A stretch of DNA of 64,000 nucleotides from Alkalibacter saccharofermentans DSM 14828 (GCF_900128885.1 NZ_FQTU01000004.1:1-64000), one strand, 5' to 3'; shown: positions 44,043 through 55,061, numbered from the stretch's first letter. Translations and numbers: made by a program. The notes: generated from the sequence alone by a model not told the origin.

Positions 44043-44208
44043 TGTATTTTTATACAACAAATTATTTATTTTTATAATATATATTTTTTTATAACTTCGG
44101 ATAAAACGCTTTCACTTAAATTTGAACATTTTGGTTTGACTTACAACCTATTTGTACCAAATACCCTTATCTTCTGAGTTGATTAACGTTGATTAACAAT
44201 GTTCCTAT

Positions 44209-44260
44209 GAATCAAAAATAACAGCCGTATCTTAATAGATACGGCTGTTATTTTTGATTC
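44209..44260 (-). terminator. Terminator of the sigI-rsgI operon
   Basis: A perfect 23-bp stem (arms 44209-44231 and 44238-44260, GAATCAAAAATAACAGCCG...) with loop TTAATA, 58 nt beyond the rsgI stop. The A/T segments in the arms allow use in both directions. Confidence 0.75.
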
Positions 44261-44317
44261 TATGTCATTTCATCTCTTGAATCACTATATTCACATTTTT
44301 AATTATGGAATTTACTT

Positions 44318-45310
44318 TTATGGCCTTCCTTCTACGGGAAGTTCTGGTTTTTCAGGGGCTTCGGAATTTACTGGCATCTCCGGCTCTTCTGACTTTTCTT
44401 CGGTCCCATAATTTTCAGGTGCCTCTCCGTTTTGAGATTTATTTTCTGATGCAGGTATTTCAACTACTGCGTTTCTTTCTTTGTTTTCCGCTTGATTGGC
44501 TTTGCCTGCAGCATTTTGTTCCTTCAACTGTGCATTTTCAGCTGGTTTGCCATTTTCTTTTTGATTTTGCGCGTTTTCAGAAGCTTCTTCCGCTCTTTCT
44601 CTTCCTTGTGCTCCCTTTGTAGCTGTGAATTCCTTCATTATGTCTCTGACAGGAGTATCAACATAATCCCTTGCATCTTTGCCAAGTAGGTTAACTATGA
44701 TATTGTATTTGCCGGGAGTCATTCCCATAGCCTTCGCTTCCTGTACCATTTCGTATCCTATGGCTTCAGCTGCTACTTCAGCTTCCACTCCGTTTTCTGC
44801 AATTTCCGTTTCCACTGCGCTTTGCAGCTTACCTGCTAATCTTTCGGCTTTTTCTACATTTTTCCCAGTTGCGGCTATCAATATATTTCCGCCTTCTCCA
44901 TCAAAGTAACCTAATTCATTGACGCGCTCTACAGCCAAAGCCATGGCTTCCTCGATGTTTTTATTTTTTAAGTCTATTCCTTCAAGAACCTCTTGTGCAT
45001 CTTCATTTGCAGCTTCTATCCCAATGACACGTTCAAACATGTTAACTTCCATCAATATTCCAGGATTGACATCCATGCTCACGTAGTAGGACGGCGTTGC
45101 ATATGTATATGCTCCCCCTCCAATCATCATGACAAACATCGCTGCTGCTGCCACGATTGCGCTGAATCGTCTTTTTTTTCTCGGTGCCAGTTCTTTCATA
45201 TCCATTACATCTCCAACTTCCAAATTCGTATTCTTTATTTTTACGATAGTCCCGTCTTCCTGCAGTATTGCAGCATATCCATCTTTAAGCTCCAAAACCG
45301 TTGCTTTCAT
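44318..45310 (-). CDS. rsgI: RsgI-like anti-sigma factor
   Basis: 330 aa. The N-terminal cytoplasmic RsgI domain (MKATVLELKDGYAAILQEDG, about 1-48) is followed by one membrane helix (IVAAAAMFVMMIGGGAYTYA) and the conserved extracellular juxtamembrane part SYYVSMDVNPGILMEVNMFER. The C-terminal 90 residues are a low-complexity Glu/Asn/Ala/Pro-rich tail, not a carbohydrate-binding domain. It should hold SigI at the membrane until an outside signal acts. It overlaps sigI by 4 nt. Confidence 0.88.
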   Translation of the reverse strand: MKATVLELKDGYAAILQEDGTIVKIKNTNLEVGDVMDMKELAPRKKRRFSAIVAAAAMFVMMIGGGAYTYATPSYYVSMDVNPGILMEVNMFERVIGIEAANEDAQEVLEGIDLKNKNIEEAMALAVERVNELGYFDGEGGNILIAATGKNVEKAERLAGKLQSAVETEIAENGVEAEVAAEAIGYEMVQEAKAMGMTPGKYNIIVNLLGKDARDYVDTPVRDIMKEFTATKGAQGRERAEEASENAQNQKENGKPAENAQLKEQNAAGKANQAENKERNAVVEIPASENKSQNGEAPENYGTEEKSEEPEMPVNSEAPEKPELPVEGRP

Positions 45311-45978
45311 TTCATGCCCTCCTTGATATAAACTAAGTATTCCGATAGATAAGGATAATCTCCATAAAGTATTTCAACCGCTGCTATTATATACTTACGA
45401 TGGCGCTCCAATATTTTTCGGGGTACTTTTGAATTTTTTTCTATTATTTTTGTCGGCAATCGTTTTAATGCTCGCATTTCTTTCACTAATATAGGATTAT
45501 CCAAAATATAAGAAACCGCTTTGGCACATGCCTCTTTAGTTTTGGCTGCCTTTGGAGAACAGTCCGCCAAATCCATAAAAGTAAACCTATATTCTTTAAG
45601 AACCTGGGTCAAGGCTTCAATTTCCCACTTCAAATTATTATCTTTGGATTCAATAACAGCTTTGTCTTCAATCCCTTCATCCTGACTCTCAAGACTATGT
45701 CTCCCTTGAGATCTGTAATAATCAACGAGATTGCGATGAATCAACAGCTCTGCAAAGGAAATGAAGCTTCCCCTCTCGTAATCATATTTCTTTATAGCAT
45801 CAGAAAATGCCACAAGTGCAACTGACCATTCGTCATCTTTTTTTGATATATAGTGCTTGGCTGTCTTTGAAGCGGTTTTCAATATGAAGAACTCGTGTTT
45901 CTCAATAAACATATATAATATCTCATCATCTCTAGCTGCCTTCACAGCCATTTGATCAATTTCTCGGATCGGAATCAC
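45307..45978 (-). CDS. sigI: SigI-family RNA polymerase sigma factor
   Basis: 223 aa. Region 2 is seen in WSVALVAFSDAIKKYDYERG and SFISFAELLIHRNLVDYYRS. The C-terminal SigI-specific domain has LPTKIIEKNSKVPRKILERH, a helix-turn-helix. It controls heat or cell-wall/polysaccharide genes in Bacillus and Clostridia. The start is a GTG with GAGG overlapping it closely; an ATG eight codons downstream is an alternative. Co-translated with rsgI. Confidence 0.88.
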   Translation of the reverse strand: MIPIREIDQMAVKAARDDEILYMFIEKHEFFILKTASKTAKHYISKKDDEWSVALVAFSDAIKKYDYERGSFISFAELLIHRNLVDYYRSQGRHSLESQDEGIEDKAVIESKDNNLKWEIEALTQVLKEYRFTFMDLADCSPKAAKTKEACAKAVSYILDNPILVKEMRALKRLPTKIIEKNSKVPRKILERHRKYIIAAVEILYGDYPYLSEYLVYIKEGMK

Positions 45979-46134
45979 CTCACATTTGCATCATGCATTA
46001 TTACTTATAACTTCAATATTTGAATATCGTATAGGTATGACCGATTATCTCGGCAGCATCACCTATTGACAAGCAACAAGTTTTTTTTATCATCTTGAAC
46101 CATATTATACGCAACAGAATCAATTTAGTCAAAA

Positions 46135-46171
46135 CTGAGAAGCCGCATCGTTATACGATGCGGCTTCTCAG
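46135..46171 (-). terminator. Terminator of the giant glucan synthase-like gene
   Basis: A perfect 16-bp stem CTGAGAAGCCGCATCG / CGATGCGGCTTCTCAG with a 5-nt loop and a short T run on the minus strand, 34 nt after the stop. Confidence 0.9.
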
Positions 46172-46204
46172 ACTTTGTTAAAAATCAGCTTGATTATTTT
46201 GATA

Positions 46205-49200
46205 TTATTCTACTTGATTGATCATGCCCATCAATACTTCCACTTGATGGGTCCCTCCGTCATTTACTAGCGGTATCCCTTTGTCTCCTAGGAGCTTGCC
46301 ATCCAGCTTCACATGTGCCAGTCCCTTGCTGATTCCCGTTGGATTGTTTACTTTTATCTCGTATAACGTATCCAAATAGTTGTAGCTAATCGAGTAGGAT
46401 GTCCATTTTCCAGGTATGCTGGGATCAATGATCAGCTTGTTGCCTTCTTTGCTAAAGCCAAGAATATTTTCTAATCCGGCCTTGTATATCCATCCGGCAG
46501 CGCCTGTATACCAGCTCCAGCCCCCTCTTCCAATATGCGGCGGCTCTCCATATACATCCGCCGCCATCACATATGGCTCAACCTTGTAAATCCAAGACTC
46601 TCTGTGGGTACGCGCATGATTTATTGGGTTAAGAATCTGGAAACAATCCCATGCCTTGTTGCCGTCGCCAAGCTTTGCAAATGCCACCACGGCCCAAGCT
46701 GCCGCATGTGTATATTGTCCGCCATTTTCCCTTACACCGGGTAGATAGCCTTTTATATAGCCCGGATCCATGTAGCCATCCGTAAAGGGAGGAGTCAGTA
46801 GCTTTATTATGCCTTCATCATCCATCACAAGATAATTCTCAAGGGAATTCATCGCCATTGCCGCTCTTTGGGGATCTGCTGCACCTGAGATCACTGACCA
46901 TGTTTGTGCAAGCGAATCGATCTTGCATTCACTATTGGTGGCGGAGCCCAAAGGGGTGCCATCATCAAAGTACGCCCTTCTATACCAGTTTCCATCCCAT
47001 CCATGGGATTCAACTGCGTCTGCGATTTTCCCAGACAACATCAAATACTTGTCTGCCCGATCTCCGTCGCCCATTTCTCGGCAAATTGGTATGATTTTCT
47101 GTAGTGTCGAGTACAAAAACCAACTGAGCCAAATGCTTTCGCCTTTTTCTTCTATTCCAATATTGTTCATTCCGTCATTCCAGTCACCCCCGCGTATCAG
47201 AGACAAACCATGCGTTCCGAACCGAAGTGCATTATCCACCGATCGAATGCAGTGGTCATAAATTGAGTACTTCTCCAAAGACACCTTCGGTTGGCAATAT
47301 CTGTCCTCTTCCATTTCCTTGAGCGGTTCCTCTTGGAGATAAGGTGCTTCGCTTCTCAAGATGCCAACATCTCCGCTTATCCTGATATACTCGGCAGTAA
47401 CATAAGGAAGCCACAAGAAGTCGTCAGAAATTCTGGTCCTTGTCCCCTTGCCCACCGGCTCATGCCACCAATGAAGCACATCCCCCTCTTCGAATTGGTG
47501 CTGAGCGTGTTTTACAATCTGCGCTCTTGCCAGAGAAGGCCACGTCGCAGCCAAAGACAAGCTGTCCTGGAGCTGATCTCTAAACCCATAGGCTCCACCG
47601 GATTGATAAAACCCTGAGCGTGCCCACATCCTACAAGAAACTACTTGATATTGTAGCCATCCGTTTAGCATGATGTTCATGGACGGATCTGGGGTCTCAA
47701 CTTGGACTATCTGAAGTTTTTCATTCCAAAAAAGCTCAATTTCCGCTAACGCTTCCTTTGCTTTTTTAACTGTTTTGAACCTGCCTGCAATCTCAAGTGC
47801 CTCCTTATGACTTGTTGCCATTCCCATAACAAATACAATCTCTTTTGTCTCATCAGCTTCAAGGCTTACCTTAACCTGCATTGCCCCGCAAGGATTGTAC
47901 CCGGCGCCTGTCGCGCCCGACAGCGCGTCGTTTTTCAGCCCATCAGGGTAGCCTAGGCCTCCGAGGCCAAAGAACTCTTTTCTGTCACCAGTTACTGTCC
48001 TATTCTTTATGGAGGCATCCATAAAGCAAACCCTGTCTGCAAAATCTCTATTATATGGATTTTCTATCATTAAAGCGCCCTCTTCTGTTTGAGAGCTTAT
48101 TAGATGCATTCCTGTCTCGCTCATGTTGACGCCCATAATCGGCGTCATGTAATAAGTCACATTTAAGTCTTTCTTCTCTTGACTTTCGTTATGCAAACGA
48201 ACAATACTGATTTTCACAGTGTCGGAAACAGGAACGAACTGAACGAGCTCTTGGTCGATACCATGGCTTTTATGTCTAAATGCCGTGTATCCAAAGCCAT
48301 GCTCAATTCTATAGGGTTCTTCTTCTCTGATAGGCAGTGGTGTAATCGACCATCGCTCTCCTCCCTCATCACTGATATAAATCACCTCGCTAGGCTCGTC
48401 TCCCGTAGAGTCATTAGACCATTTTGTCAACTTGTTTTCTCTGCTGTTTTCGCACCAGGTGTACCCTCCTCCTGATTCCGAAACCAAAAATCCGAAATTG
48501 GGATTTGCGATGACGTTCACCCATGGTGCCGGCGTCATTTTATTTTTTTCAAGATTTATTACGTAGCTCTTTCCTTTTTTTCCAAACCCGCCTAATTCAT
48601 TGAAGAATTGAAGCTCATCTGGCGCTTCCGTTTCATGCTTAAAAAGTGAACGCTTTGTTTTGTCTTCATCAATAGCTCTTTCAGGAGCTTCCAATTGTAT
48701 TGCGGACTTATCGATATTATCAGTAAAGCCCAAATCGTCTTTTGGCATCTCCGCATTGTCCTGCTCTTCCATCGTACCGCAACTGCCCTCAAAAATCATT
48801 CTGGCGCTGGCGTAGAACAGGTTAATCTCCTGAGCCGTCATGCTGCTGGTTTTAAGTATAAAAACGTCTTTGTGGCGGTTCATCACATCCTGGGTCTGGG
48901 TAGCATATACTATTTCCGTGATCAATGAATTCAACGGATTATTGTAGCTGTTTTCTTCCCTACTTAAAATAACCAGGTCTACCTTAAGATCTTTCAATCT
49001 CCAGTATTCATGGGCTTTCAACAATTCATAAAGCAGCTCCATCTCGTCGATTTTGCTAAGATCCAAAAGAACGATTGGCCTATCTCCTGAAATGCCGTAT
49101 TGCCATAAGGATTGCTGTCCTTTTTCATTGTTCATGCTCTGCTTATCATACCTTCTCCTTTGAGGACTGATAAATAAAATGTCTGAAATCAAATCCTGAT

Positions 49201-52200
49201 AAAGCTCCATTTCATAAGCTTTAATATTCAAATATTTCGCTTCCACTTGGCTTCTCGTCAAAGCAAGCAGAAATGAAGTCTCGCATGCTTCTACATTATT
49301 GTACTTTTCAACCAGTTCCATCACAGATTCTTTGCTGCCTGCTGTCGCAGTAATAAAGAAAACACTTGCCGTGTTTCCAGGTTCAATCCGCACCTTGGCC
49401 CTCATGCTAAATATAGGATCAAGGACAGACCCTACCGTATTTGACAAAGGTTTCCCTCGCTCGATGATCTCCGGATTTTTGGTGGTGCAGCCTCTTCCTA
49501 TAAACTGAGATCGGTCTGTTTCATACTCTATTTCCCCTGTTGATTCCCCATCAATTACCGGTATGCCGGCAACCCATCTGTTTTTGTCAGATTGGCTCCT
49601 TGTTCTTCGGTTTGCTAGAAGCACTTTGCGTTCACTGTCAAACTCCGTGCTCACGAAAAGATTGCTAAAAGCAGGATGTGCCAAATCACTGTTCTGGGGA
49701 GCCGCTACAAGCTCAAAATAGCTGGTCACTTGAAGCGTATATGGGTTCGACCCAATATTTTTAAGCTGGATCCGTCTTACTTCTGCATCGTCACCTGATG
49801 CGACAACGACTTCTGTCAACGTTTCAATATCTCCATCAGTACGTTTATATGCAGCCTTATCCGCCGTGAATACAACTTCGTAGTTTTCCGGAACAACATT
49901 CAACGGTGCATAAGTTGAGGACCATTTCTGATTAAGATCCACATTTTCAATATAAAAGAATGTGCCGTAGCTGTCGATAATCGGATCATCGCGCCACCTG
50001 GATATAGCCGCATCCCTGGTCCTGCTATATCCTGTACCCTTATCTGTAAGACCAACGAAGTACTTTCCGTTAGATAAGACATGTGCTTTTGGCATTTCAT
50101 CATTCGGAGCTGTAAAGCGCCTGTACGCCCCTTTGTCGCTGTAGGCTGTTTCTTTGAATGTATGAATTTTTTCTTTGCTATCTTTTGTGAATACAACATT
50201 CAGCGGCACTTTTTCCTGAAGCAAAAGTCTCGCAGCTCTTACATATGGATCTTTCCCAAATCTATGTTGCATCGTATCTTCATTAAGATAATTATTTATC
50301 GCCACAAGGCTCATGCCTTGATGATGCGCCATGAAGCTCTTTATGATGACTTTTTTTTCTTTTAATGCCAGTCGGTCGGGAGTGTAATCTGCAGCTTCGT
50401 AAAAACCATACTCGCCGTCAAGACCTTCCTCTTTCATGTGCTTTATGTTTTTGTATGCAGCCTTAGGATTTACCATAAGTGCTAGAAAAGTCGAATAGGG
50501 TGAAACAACTGCATCTTCTGCCAAGCCCCTTTTCAATCCAAGCCATGGCACTCCTATGGCTTTATACTGATAGTTCAAATTTATATCTAAAGCATTGTAG
50601 GCAGACTCCGATGTTCCCCATGGCATTTCCCTTTGCTTCCCATATTTCATCTGACTTTTTACTACAAAGGAGTATGTTTCATCTAAAAGCGTGTTTTTAT
50701 AGCTCCTCATCAATAACAGCGGCATCAAATATTCAAACATCGTTCCGCTCCAGGAAACCAACCCTTTGAAACGATCCACTACCGTTAATGCCCTGCCCAG
50801 CATAAACCAATGCTTTGGAGGTATCTCACCTCTTGCAATTGCAATATAACTGGTTTGTCTAGCTTCTGAAGCCAATAGGTCATAATAGGAATTCGTCGGC
50901 TTTTTTTCTTCCATGTCGTAGCCGATGTAGAACAGGTCTCTTCGGTCGTTGTATAATGTGGCGAATTTCGTATCCCTGGAAAGATTATCTATCCTTTGAA
51001 TCAATCTGTCGTATTTTTCAATAAATATCCTTGAATATTGGATAGATTCTTCTGCAGCATTTTTCACCTTTTTCAACCATGCTAGTTCTTTTTCAAAAGT
51101 TCCTGTTTCTATTTTTCTAATGTCTTGTTCCAAAACATCACAAAGTTCTGAAATCTTCATGCTTAAATCGTTGAGCCCTTCCAAATCAGGATTCGTTTTC
51201 AAAAGCTTAAGCAATTCATTTATTTTTTTATTTATCTCCTTGTCAAATATTAAGTTCGGTTCAATATAAGAAATTTCAACCCAAGGCATAAAACTGCTTA
51301 TTTCCCGTTGCAGAGATATGGCCATTCGATTATATTTGGCTTTCCATTCACTTTTCATGATTCCCGATAAATTAGAATCCTTTACAAGTCCTTCTAGCGC
51401 CTCGTACCAAAGCATAGGATCGTCGTCTTCACTTTGTTCCACAAAGTCAAAAATCCTGCTGTCCTTCGGAATTTCCTGTCCACCTTGAAGACCGGCACGA
51501 ATCGTATCCCTTAAGCCTTTTATGTAAGTGGCATCAATTATAGGTTTCTCGTGATACTCCTTTAAGCCTTGAACCAAGGTGGTAAGATAGCAAATTAGAT
51601 TCCCACTATCTACTGTGGAAACATATATCGGGTAGAGGGGTTTAAGGGTACTTGTATCGTACCAATTATATAAATGTCCATTCCATTTTTCAAGCTTCTC
51701 AATAGTAGCAATCGTTCTTGAAATTTTCTCTTCCATTTCGATGATTCCCATATATCCCAGGTCTCTGCCCGTAAGCGATGCCATCAATCCCAGCCCTATG
51801 TTCGTTGGAGACGTTTTATATGCTACGCCGCTGTATGGCTCCTCCTGATAATTGTCAGGTGCCAGGTAATTGTTTTTCTGGTTTGCAAACTCTTCAAAAT
51901 ATCTCCAAGTTTTTCTCGCAATTTTCCCCAACTCCAACAAATCCCCATCTTCCAGCTTTTCTTCTTCTTTAGGATCGTCTCTGCTAATCAAGTATGCTAT
52001 GACAGGCGAAAAAAACCAAGCCGTCAACAGTATCACACTTATAGTTATGCTCTCAGGCTTAAAATAGAAAGAGAGGGATGCGATGGCTATACCTGCGGCG
52101 CCACTCAAGCCCATAGTCATAAAGTAGCTTTTAATTGAATTCGGTTGTGCCTTGTCTGAATCGGCAGATGTAACCCATTCCAGCATGTTTTTCTTAGTGA

Positions 52201-55039
52201 TAAAGACCCGCTTTAACGTGACTACGATAGCATCCAATGCCATCAATGCCTGATATGGTAAAAAGACGATTCCCAATAGAAACTGGAAAATCGAAGCCTT
52301 GATACCAAAAAAGCCCGTTAGATGCCTTTTGACCCTGTCACCTTTGATCCCGGGACTCAAAACTTGAGTAAGCAGAGACAAGGCAAGGGGGAGTCCCATG
52401 GAAACAATGCCCAATCCTACCCAAAAAATACCTTCCCCCGGCAGTACGCTTAAGCCTAATCCTATCAGAACCATAACCGAAGGCGTCATAAGACTCCTTC
52501 TTAAATTATCTGTCATTTTCCATTTGGAAACACGGGACAAAGGATTCTTTATTAGCGTATTGTTCGTTGTATAGATTCCTCCAAGCAACCACGGCACAAG
52601 TTGCCAATCCCCTCGAATCCATCGATGAAGACGGGCCATAAAGGAATTGAACCTTGACGGATAGGCATCCACCAGTTCTAAATCTGAGACTAGGGCAGCC
52701 CTGACAAAAGATCCTTCCAACAGATCATGACTCAATATTGCATTTTCCGGCAATTTCCCTTCTAAAACCGTTTGAAAAACTTTCAGATCGTAGATCCCCT
52801 TGCCGGTAAAAATACCTTCGCCAAAAAGATCCTGATAAACATCCGATATCGCACTGGCATAAGGATCAAGTCCTTCTTGCCCGGTATAGATCCTTGAAAA
52901 AACAGATCTGTTGGAACTGTCGCTGTCGAAGGATACTCTTGGCTGCATCAACCCATAGCCCTTTGTGACAATACCCTTTTCAGTGTCGATTATCGGCTTA
53001 TTAAGCGGATGCGCCATAGTCCCGATCATTTTTTTTACCATTCCTAGAGGCAAAACCGTGTCTGCATCGAGTGTGATGACATATTTTATGTTTGTATCGG
53101 GTAGCAATTCGTTTGAAAAAAAGGTGAAACTAGTATCTTTAGAGCCAAGAAGCAGTTCGTTAAACTCCATTAAAGCGCCTCTTTTTCGCTCCCATCCGGT
53201 CCAAGTATTATCAATTTCATTAAATATTCGTTGTCTGTTATAGAAATAAAATATGTCCTTTTTTCCCTTGGCATACTTGTCGTTCAGAGCAACAATCCTA
53301 TCTGAAGCTTCTTTGATGACGCTTTTGTCCTCTTTATTCTTTTCATAATCCGAATCTTTAAAAGCACCTATTAGCGCAAAATATAAATTTGCTTCCTTGT
53401 TTCCCAGGTAATGGTTTTCCATGTTGTCCATAAGTTCGTTGACGCGCTTTTTGTCAGAAAGCAAAGCCGGTATCACTACCATAGCGCTCATGCTGTCCGG
53501 GATTCCATCTTTTAATGACAATCGTGGAAAAATCGCTGGCTTTTTAACTCTACCTACAAACCAGTTGGAAATTGATACGACCATCTCTGAGGCGGGTATT
53601 ATCACCGCGACTGTGGTTAAAATCGCGAAAGCAAGGTAACTCGAAGATGCATGACTTAAGGCGTATGCAATGGCCAAAAGAGTCAGTAGAAAAGTGAATG
53701 AAATTATAGAGAACATATATATAACGCCTTGATGAGATTCGAAGTTATTTTTGAGCCTTTTAGAAAAACTGCAGTTTTTTTGATGCCTTTGTTCAAGTTT
53801 TGATCGTCCATCATCTACAATGTAATATCCGATGTGACTGCTTCGCTCGTCTTGATTTTCATCATAAAGATCCAAACTGTTAGAAGACATCTCCTTTTGG
53901 GCAAGACTCAAAGCCTCTTTTGCGACATAAAGTTCTGAAACCCCATATGTTTTAGCAATCTCTTCAACCTTGTTTTTATAATAAAATCGAGAGTTGATAT
54001 CCATAAATCTGTAAGTATCTAAAGGATCCTGCACAAGGATTTTTTCGAGATAACTGGCTTCATCATACAACTCAGACCAATTCATGCTTGAAAGATTCTT
54101 AAGGCTGACTATATAGTTTCCCATGGAAACTGTGCTGACTGCTTGCGTGTTGTGTTCCTTTTGAGCAATGATTTCCGTCGTAGTATCAAATTTGTCGAGA
54201 CTTTCGTCGATGTATCGCAAAACGTCGGAATACCTTCGGCCTGATCTTCGCAATCGAAAAAACAGATGTTCAACATAAGATGGATTAGCATTTTCTATCG
54301 CATCGCTGATAGCCTTGCCATTGTTTTTGAATAATCCGCTTATTTCATCTGTGTCTACATGGTTTCCTTTAAGCCATTTTTCTACGGTTTCTTCTGCGAG
54401 ACTCCATTGTTTTCTGGTTTCGAGAACATCCTCACATATCACTCGAATGCTTTCAATAATTGCAAGTCGCAACATAGCAGGTATAACATATAGCTCTCTT
54501 TCAAATAGAATGTTATGGGACTGATAAGCTTTGAGATATTTCAATAATGTATCTTCCTCGATTTGACCATGTGTATGAGAAACTAGTTCAATTGCAAGGG
54601 CAAAAATCCTGGTAGTCCCTTGATAAGAACCTTTCTTCAATACCGGCAGTTCAAAATAGGTTTTTTTAGAAAGATCCTTGCGCAATCCACTGACCTGTTC
54701 TTCTATTACATAGTAATTATCGAGTAACCATTCGGCAGCAGGTGGCAAACCCCGCTTTTTGACAATATCCCCATTTAAATCTTCATAAGCTTGGCGAATA
54801 AAATTTGCGTTATCGTTCATGCGCGTTAAAGGCCAGTTCAATCTGTTTTTCTTTGAGGATACTGCATGCTCTAACGACATGCTTCTGGCATGTTCCTCAA
54901 GTTCTTCAATAGTCAAAGATGCATCCCGAATGTTAATATTTCGGTGCATTTGCAACCTGCGAAGAACAACCCATACTAGCAATGAAATTAGCGCCACTGC
55001 GCCTAATAGATAAATATAATTCATATATTGATTAATCAA
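46205..55039 (-). CDS. Cyclic beta-1,2-glucan synthase-like giant protein (GT84 plus GH94)
   Basis: About 2,944 aa. Positions are given from the TTG start. An N-terminal helix (about 7-30) and a helical region lead to two helices (about 440-490). A GT84-like transferase follows, with TLDADTVLPLG (about 660) and RLHRWIRGDWQLVPW (about 805). Further helices (about 845-1020) and a glycoamylase-like domain with TSPTNIGLGLMASLTG (about 1080) and SFMAHHQGMSLVAINNYL (about 1575) come next. The rest is a GH94 phosphorylase module with GGDWNDGMNNIG (about 2620). This matches NdvB/Cgs-type enzymes, which polymerise, trim and cyclise beta-1,2-glucan at the membrane. The TTG start is chosen because AGGAGG lies exactly 8 nt upstream. 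The open frame continues to 55123 but crosses a terminator. Confidence 0.87.
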   Translation of the reverse strand: MINQYMNYIYLLGAVALISLLVWVVLRRLQMHRNINIRDASLTIEELEEHARSMSLEHAVSSKKNRLNWPLTRMNDNANFIRQAYEDLNGDIVKKRGLPPAAEWLLDNYYVIEEQVSGLRKDLSKKTYFELPVLKKGSYQGTTRIFALAIELVSHTHGQIEEDTLLKYLKAYQSHNILFERELYVIPAMLRLAIIESIRVICEDVLETRKQWSLAEETVEKWLKGNHVDTDEISGLFKNNGKAISDAIENANPSYVEHLFFRLRRSGRRYSDVLRYIDESLDKFDTTTEIIAQKEHNTQAVSTVSMGNYIVSLKNLSSMNWSELYDEASYLEKILVQDPLDTYRFMDINSRFYYKNKVEEIAKTYGVSELYVAKEALSLAQKEMSSNSLDLYDENQDERSSHIGYYIVDDGRSKLEQRHQKNCSFSKRLKNNFESHQGVIYMFSIISFTFLLTLLAIAYALSHASSSYLAFAILTTVAVIIPASEMVVSISNWFVGRVKKPAIFPRLSLKDGIPDSMSAMVVIPALLSDKKRVNELMDNMENHYLGNKEANLYFALIGAFKDSDYEKNKEDKSVIKEASDRIVALNDKYAKGKKDIFYFYNRQRIFNEIDNTWTGWERKRGALMEFNELLLGSKDTSFTFFSNELLPDTNIKYVITLDADTVLPLGMVKKMIGTMAHPLNKPIIDTEKGIVTKGYGLMQPRVSFDSDSSNRSVFSRIYTGQEGLDPYASAISDVYQDLFGEGIFTGKGIYDLKVFQTVLEGKLPENAILSHDLLEGSFVRAALVSDLELVDAYPSRFNSFMARLHRWIRGDWQLVPWLLGGIYTTNNTLIKNPLSRVSKWKMTDNLRRSLMTPSVMVLIGLGLSVLPGEGIFWVGLGIVSMGLPLALSLLTQVLSPGIKGDRVKRHLTGFFGIKASIFQFLLGIVFLPYQALMALDAIVVTLKRVFITKKNMLEWVTSADSDKAQPNSIKSYFMTMGLSGAAGIAIASLSFYFKPESITISVILLTAWFFSPVIAYLISRDDPKEEEKLEDGDLLELGKIARKTWRYFEEFANQKNNYLAPDNYQEEPYSGVAYKTSPTNIGLGLMASLTGRDLGYMGIIEMEEKISRTIATIEKLEKWNGHLYNWYDTSTLKPLYPIYVSTVDSGNLICYLTTLVQGLKEYHEKPIIDATYIKGLRDTIRAGLQGGQEIPKDSRIFDFVEQSEDDDPMLWYEALEGLVKDSNLSGIMKSEWKAKYNRMAISLQREISSFMPWVEISYIEPNLIFDKEINKKINELLKLLKTNPDLEGLNDLSMKISELCDVLEQDIRKIETGTFEKELAWLKKVKNAAEESIQYSRIFIEKYDRLIQRIDNLSRDTKFATLYNDRRDLFYIGYDMEEKKPTNSYYDLLASEARQTSYIAIARGEIPPKHWFMLGRALTVVDRFKGLVSWSGTMFEYLMPLLLMRSYKNTLLDETYSFVVKSQMKYGKQREMPWGTSESAYNALDINLNYQYKAIGVPWLGLKRGLAEDAVVSPYSTFLALMVNPKAAYKNIKHMKEEGLDGEYGFYEAADYTPDRLALKEKKVIIKSFMAHHQGMSLVAINNYLNEDTMQHRFGKDPYVRAARLLLQEKVPLNVVFTKDSKEKIHTFKETAYSDKGAYRRFTAPNDEMPKAHVLSNGKYFVGLTDKGTGYSRTRDAAISRWRDDPIIDSYGTFFYIENVDLNQKWSSTYAPLNVVPENYEVVFTADKAAYKRTDGDIETLTEVVVASGDDAEVRRIQLKNIGSNPYTLQVTSYFELVAAPQNSDLAHPAFSNLFVSTEFDSERKVLLANRRTRSQSDKNRWVAGIPVIDGESTGEIEYETDRSQFIGRGCTTKNPEIIERGKPLSNTVGSVLDPIFSMRAKVRIEPGNTASVFFITATAGSKESVMELVEKYNNVEACETSFLLALTRSQVEAKYLNIKAYEMELYQDLISDILFISPQRRRYDKQSMNNEKGQQSLWQYGISGDRPIVLLDLSKIDEMELLYELLKAHEYWRLKDLKVDLVILSREENSYNNPLNSLITEIVYATQTQDVMNRHKDVFILKTSSMTAQEINLFYASARMIFEGSCGTMEEQDNAEMPKDDLGFTDNIDKSAIQLEAPERAIDEDKTKRSLFKHETEAPDELQFFNELGGFGKKGKSYVINLEKNKMTPAPWVNVIANPNFGFLVSESGGGYTWCENSRENKLTKWSNDSTGDEPSEVIYISDEGGERWSITPLPIREEEPYRIEHGFGYTAFRHKSHGIDQELVQFVPVSDTVKISIVRLHNESQEKKDLNVTYYMTPIMGVNMSETGMHLISSQTEEGALMIENPYNRDFADRVCFMDASIKNRTVTGDRKEFFGLGGLGYPDGLKNDALSGATGAGYNPCGAMQVKVSLEADETKEIVFVMGMATSHKEALEIAGRFKTVKKAKEALAEIELFWNEKLQIVQVETPDPSMNIMLNGWLQYQVVSCRMWARSGFYQSGGAYGFRDQLQDSLSLAATWPSLARAQIVKHAQHQFEEGDVLHWWHEPVGKGTRTRISDDFLWLPYVTAEYIRISGDVGILRSEAPYLQEEPLKEMEEDRYCQPKVSLEKYSIYDHCIRSVDNALRFGTHGLSLIRGGDWNDGMNNIGIEEKGESIWLSWFLYSTLQKIIPICREMGDGDRADKYLMLSGKIADAVESHGWDGNWYRRAYFDDGTPLGSATNSECKIDSLAQTWSVISGAADPQRAAMAMNSLENYLVMDDEGIIKLLTPPFTDGYMDPGYIKGYLPGVRENGGQYTHAAAWAVVAFAKLGDGNKAWDCFQILNPINHARTHRESWIYKVEPYVMAADVYGEPPHIGRGGWSWYTGAAGWIYKAGLENILGFSKEGNKLIIDPSIPGKWTSYSISYNYLDTLYEIKVNNPTGISKGLAHVKLDGKLLGDKGIPLVNDGGTHQVEVLMGMINQVE

Positions 55040-55061
55040 TTGTTTTGCCTCCTTAAATTTT

